Source: Branchiostoma lanceolatum (Eukaryota; Chordata; Leptocardii; Amphioxiformes; Branchiostomatidae). Taken from it: a stretch of DNA of 64,000 bases. Positions 63,201 through 64,000 of this stretch are shown here, piece by piece. Location: assembly GCF_035083965.1 (NCBI RefSeq), contig NC_089731.1:2085001-2149000 (forward strand), written 5' to 3'. Within the stretch, counting starts at the first letter, position 1. Each line of letters begins with the position of its first letter. Position numbers and translations under genes: made by a program. Below the pieces are notes generated by a model. It did not search any database and was not told the origin of the DNA. It saw only the letters and a program-made list of their open reading frames with translations.

Positions 63201-63946
63201 GCATTACAGAAATTTGACAAAGAACCAGACCTCCTTCTGCAGCGCGTCTCTCTCCTGCTCAACTCGGTGGAACCTGGCCTGAAGCTGATCCAGATCCTCT
63301 TGTAAGTCTTCCCGCGCAGTTTCCAGCTCGGCTGTTAGTTTGGCTACGGGGAAACATTTTTGGTGATCATTTAATCCATATTCAAAGATACACAAGCTAG
63401 GGGAAATTCTCCAGCACAATAAACTAGGTCCTGTAAAAACTGTACATAGCATCTGCAATTATTGGTAACAAGAAAATGCAAATCTAGTCAACACGAAGAA
63501 ATTGCGTATCAAATTCAAAAAAGGTAAAGGCAAAAGTAGTCCCGTAGCCTTTGTTAGGCCGTACGGGCAGTGGGTTGTTCCACTGTGTCTACTAGGGCAC
63601 AGTATTTGAAGGCATTTGACCGTCTTTTACCTCCCCAACCAAAGTCACTACCCATTTACACATGGATGAAGTGAGGAAGTCCCAAGAACACAACATCTGG
63701 AAATGTCAGGAGTCGAACTGTTCACCTCTCAATCTCATGTCCTCCAGACTAGCTAGTCAGCCATTCGACCCAGACAAGTAAAAGTATCATTGAAGTAAAA
63801 GAATATCTTAAGAACACACCTGCATCAAGACTATCCTGGTCCATCTTAAACTCCTGAGACTTAAACAGCTGACTCCTGGCGAGGCCAAGTTCCTCCTCCA
63901 ACTCATCCTTGGACCTGCTCAGCTCGTGCAGCTCGTGGTCGTGTAC
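39269..63946 (-). CDS. Large coiled-coil protein, C-terminal 21 exons (gene continues past the right edge)
   Basis: Exons in transcript order: 63820-63946, 63231-63343, 62641-62772, 62071-62184, 61522-61559 (less sure), 60166-60334, 58779-58901, 58032-58157, 56529-56633, 55156-55225, 54587-54720, 53887-54039, 53294-53431, 51324-51407, 50931-51002, 50420-50547, 49297-49441, 48179-48351, 47004-47168, 40106-40286, 39269-39493. All phases agree (2715 nt, 904 aa plus stop). Almost the whole length is heptad coiled coil rich in E/K/Q/R/L (LETAREDLQEDLDQLQ; QQLDKSKRELSDSQ). Only the last 74 residues are non-helical and Ser/Pro-rich (SSGLGTSLSS... DLDNSTY). I cannot name it: centrosomal/ciliary proteins such as rootletin or ANKRD26-type proteins are the sort of relative expected. 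The conserved-looking block RYDQRKLKYKNKINRAKDII and RCRFLEQENSQLQERLDALN should identify it by search. Confidence 0.85.
40106..40286 (-). CDS. Penultimate exon of the coiled-coil gene (parent of the 157-bp array)
   Basis: 181 nt, entering in phase 2 and leaving in phase 0, with 60 residues starting LTEADESVRDMKRTVSSSEY and ending DYRIEKQRE. It is the only copy that runs past LQER into LDALNRQKDRLDRLVRDYRI and reaches a donor (GAGAG/GTTCG). That makes it the genuine exon, at the 3' end of the array in gene direction. Confidence 0.85.
40287..46740 (-). repeat. About 41-copy array of a 157-bp exon-like unit
   Basis: Each unit has a CT-rich tract and AG (CTTCTCTCTCTCTTCAG-like), then a segment of 105 nt matching the first part of exon 40106-40286 (35 codons, phase 2 in and out). 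About 52 nt of CCATCCATCCAGTCATTCAT-type spacer follows. I counted 41 copies beyond the real exon. About 23 keep GAGAG/GTGATC, GTGACT or GTAATC at the end and could act as whole exons; the rest have GAGAGATAATCC or GAGATGATCC and no donor. Reading through any unit gives an early stop (AGGTGA or AGATAA). The 5'-most copies (46.5-46.74 kb) are the most diverged. Higher-order blocks of several units are also repeated. Confidence 0.9.
47169..47845 (-). repeat. Partial copies of the acceptor side of exon 47004-47168
   Basis: About six copies of GGACATTATCCAGCGAGAGA-GGGGATGCGGGAGGAAG (minus sense) with a following acceptor-like CAG and CAAACAAACA spacers, near 47225-47283, 47335-47374, 47445-47503, 47570-47590, 47635-47672 and 47730-47773. 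A weak seventh trace sits near 47820. Confidence 0.8.
47845..48165. repeat. Dispersed repeat with ACCTCTGCATGTAAA...GTAGGGGTGACGGG
   Basis: It shares AACCTCTGCATGTAAA(A/G)GAA and AG(A/T)AGGGGTGACGGG(T/G)TTGCTTGGC-like words with 58370-58500. A SINE-like family is likely. No gene is seen in this stretch. Confidence 0.45.
48352..48660 (-). repeat. Partial copies of exon 48179-48351
   Basis: Three degenerate copies (about 48390-48473, 48520-48600 and 48628-48660) of the exon's acceptor side (GGTAAGCAGAC and CAGGAGGTGGAAACC words, minus sense), separated by AAACAAGTAAACA spacers. Confidence 0.7.
49560..50315 (-). repeat. About 45-bp minisatellite, about 17 copies
   Basis: The plus-strand unit is CACCTGTCCTTGGTGCTGAA followed by CACCATCCACACACAAAGAAA. 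The same unit, with a slightly different spacer, forms another array at 53478-53800, two introns away in the same gene. In gene sense each unit ends ACCAAGGACAG/GTGTG, a donor-like junction. Long Cys/Trp/Val/Gln-rich open frames across it are repeat artefacts. Confidence 0.85.
52290..52499. mobile_element. ACTGTAAATGC-type MITE
   Basis: The best-preserved copy: ACTGTAAATGCAGAAATGTT at one end and AAATGCTTTTACAGTA at the other, with CGCGGTGGTTTTATGTTCGC and GTGAACTTAAAACCACCGCG in inverted order inside. Confidence 0.65.
53478..53800 (-). repeat. About 45-bp minisatellite, second array
   Basis: About seven copies of the unit found at 49560-50315 (CACCTG(T/C)CCTTGGTGCTGAACACCATCC core), in the intron between exons 53887-54039 and 53294-53431. 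Confidence 0.85.
54190..54586 (-). repeat. Partial copies of exons 53887-54039 and 54587-54720
   Basis: 54195-54260 resembles the acceptor half of exon 53887-54039 (TTTTCTTCTCTCGCTCGAGA and ATCGGCAATTTTTTACTCCA). 54366-54500 contains two decayed roughly 115-bp copies of the donor half of exon 54587-54720 (CACCAGTTTGTCGCATGGTC). Confidence 0.6.
55530..55980. mobile_element. Element with about 75-bp inverted ends (ACTCAAGCAACTGGAT family)
   Basis: The left end reads CGTTACTCAAGCAACTGGAT, AAAATTTTGAAACAGTCAGACGTTT; the right end (55915-55970) is its complement (CGAAACGTCTGTTTCAAAAT ... GAGTAACGATTTTTGGCG). The interior is GC-richer and has no sound ORF. It belongs with 3985-4140 and 39950-40075. 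Confidence 0.6.
56037..56471. mobile_element. 435-bp foldback MITE with about 190-bp arms
   Basis: The left arm from TTTAAAGGCAGGCTAAACTT to TCTGAGTCGG recurs inverted from CCGACTCGGAATCTGACGTC to AAGTTTAGCCTGCCTTTA, around a spacer of about 45 bp. It is near perfect apart from small indels, so it is fairly young. It ends 58 bp before exon 56529-56633. Confidence 0.85.
58370..58500. repeat. Second copy of the ACCTCTGCATGTAAA...GTAGGGGTGACGGG repeat
   Basis: See 47845-48165. Both copies lie in introns of the coiled-coil gene, in the same orientation. Confidence 0.45.
58902..59130 (-). repeat. Three tandem copies of the acceptor side of exon 58779-58901
   Basis: About 68-bp units repeating the first about 42 bp of the exon with its CCTCAG acceptor and the AAAGACAGTAAAACTTAAGT intron piece. 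The two nearest copies are almost identical to the exon. Confidence 0.85.
59165..60165 (-). repeat. Six copies of the donor side of exon 60166-60334 within a CTCCCTCC tract
   Basis: Donor junctions recur near 59247, 59392, 59560, 59707, 59877 and 60028, each with the last about 75 bp of the exon (STQVSETQVQLERLHSLQEE) and a GTGAGG donor. They are separated by GGAGGGAGGGA-type purine runs (minus sense). Long Pro/Ser/Leu frames on the plus strand here are artefacts of the tract. Confidence 0.88.
60374..60822. mobile_element. hAT-like MITE with GTGCACCC repeats
   Basis: The ends ACAGGGCTCGAAAT and ATTTCGAGCCCTGT are inverted. Inside are many GTGCACCCA / TGGGTGCAC words. CAGGGCTCGAAAT-type ends are common in animal hAT elements. 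A truncated relative lies at 27850-27962. Confidence 0.65.
63012..63209. mobile_element. ACTGTAAATGC-type MITE, diverged copy
   Basis: AAATGCATCTAAATATGCGG at one end and AAATTTAAACGCATTACAG at the other, with GGTGGTTTAATGTTCACGG inside. It stops about 20 bp from the donor of exon 63231-63343. Confidence 0.5.
63540..63785 (-). mobile_element. tRNA-derived SINE
   Basis: On the minus strand GGTCGAATGGCTGACTAGCT (A-box-like TGGCTGACTAG) is followed by AGTTCGACTCC (B box, complement of about 63710-63720), then a body ending in TACGGGCC-type sequence. The order and spacing suit an internal RNA polymerase III promoter. Confidence 0.6.
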
Positions 63947-64000
63947 CTGTGGGAGATGCAGTTTTTACGTAAATCAACAGGGGGCACTCATGTATGGACA

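Overview
The window looks like nuclear DNA of an invertebrate chordate, most likely a lancelet (Branchiostoma). Genes are split into many short exons by repeat-filled introns. The proteins are close to vertebrate mitofusin and GABARAP. A multidomain F-type/C-type lectin gene of a kind common in amphioxus is present, and MITEs, foldback elements, a Penelope-like remnant and truncated LINEs are scattered throughout. No bacterial features are seen.

Layout. (1) 1841-13495, plus strand: the 3' part of a lectin gene. Three coiled-coil exons are followed by two nearly identical modules (F-type lectin/FTP domain plus an 8-Cys domain) and a C-type lectin domain. The two modules sit in a direct tandem duplication (about 4713-8175 and 8355-13073), and every module boundary is phase 1, so both can be read in one transcript (621 codons visible including stop). 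The gene's 5' flank and introns hold a LINE 3' end, a GC-rich repeat, a TIR element, and a Penelope-like GIY-YIG remnant interrupted by a 592-bp foldback element. (2) 13.5-17.57 kb: intergenic DNA with a MITE, an old tandem duplication and a tRNA-derived SINE. (3) 17572-29646, minus strand: a mitofusin gene in 17 located coding exons, including a 15-nt microexon; one short conserved exon could not be found. (4) 30.3-30.86 kb: a compact head-to-head promoter region. (5) 30859-34819, plus strand: a complete four-exon GABARAP gene (117 aa). (6) 34.8-38.1 kb: 3' flank and a LINE remnant. (7) 38.1-64 kb, minus strand: the 3' 21 exons of a large coiled-coil protein gene (904 aa visible), open at the right edge of the window.

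A recurring theme is that tandem repeats are seeded at exon-intron junctions. At least six mitofusin exons and six or seven exons of the coiled-coil gene have partial copies of one exon end, with its splice site, marching into the intron. The extreme case is 40.1-46.74 kb: about 42 copies (including the real exon) of a 157-bp unit. In it a 105-bp exon-like segment starts and ends in phase 2, encodes 35 residues (exactly five heptads), and in about half the copies keeps both an acceptor and a GT donor. If spliced, it would lengthen a coiled coil in heptad-preserving steps.

Mitofusin (outer-membrane fusion GTPase) and GABARAP (ATG8-family autophagy protein) share one intergenic promoter region. 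Because mitofusins are targets in mitophagy, co-regulation is a reasonable but untested idea.
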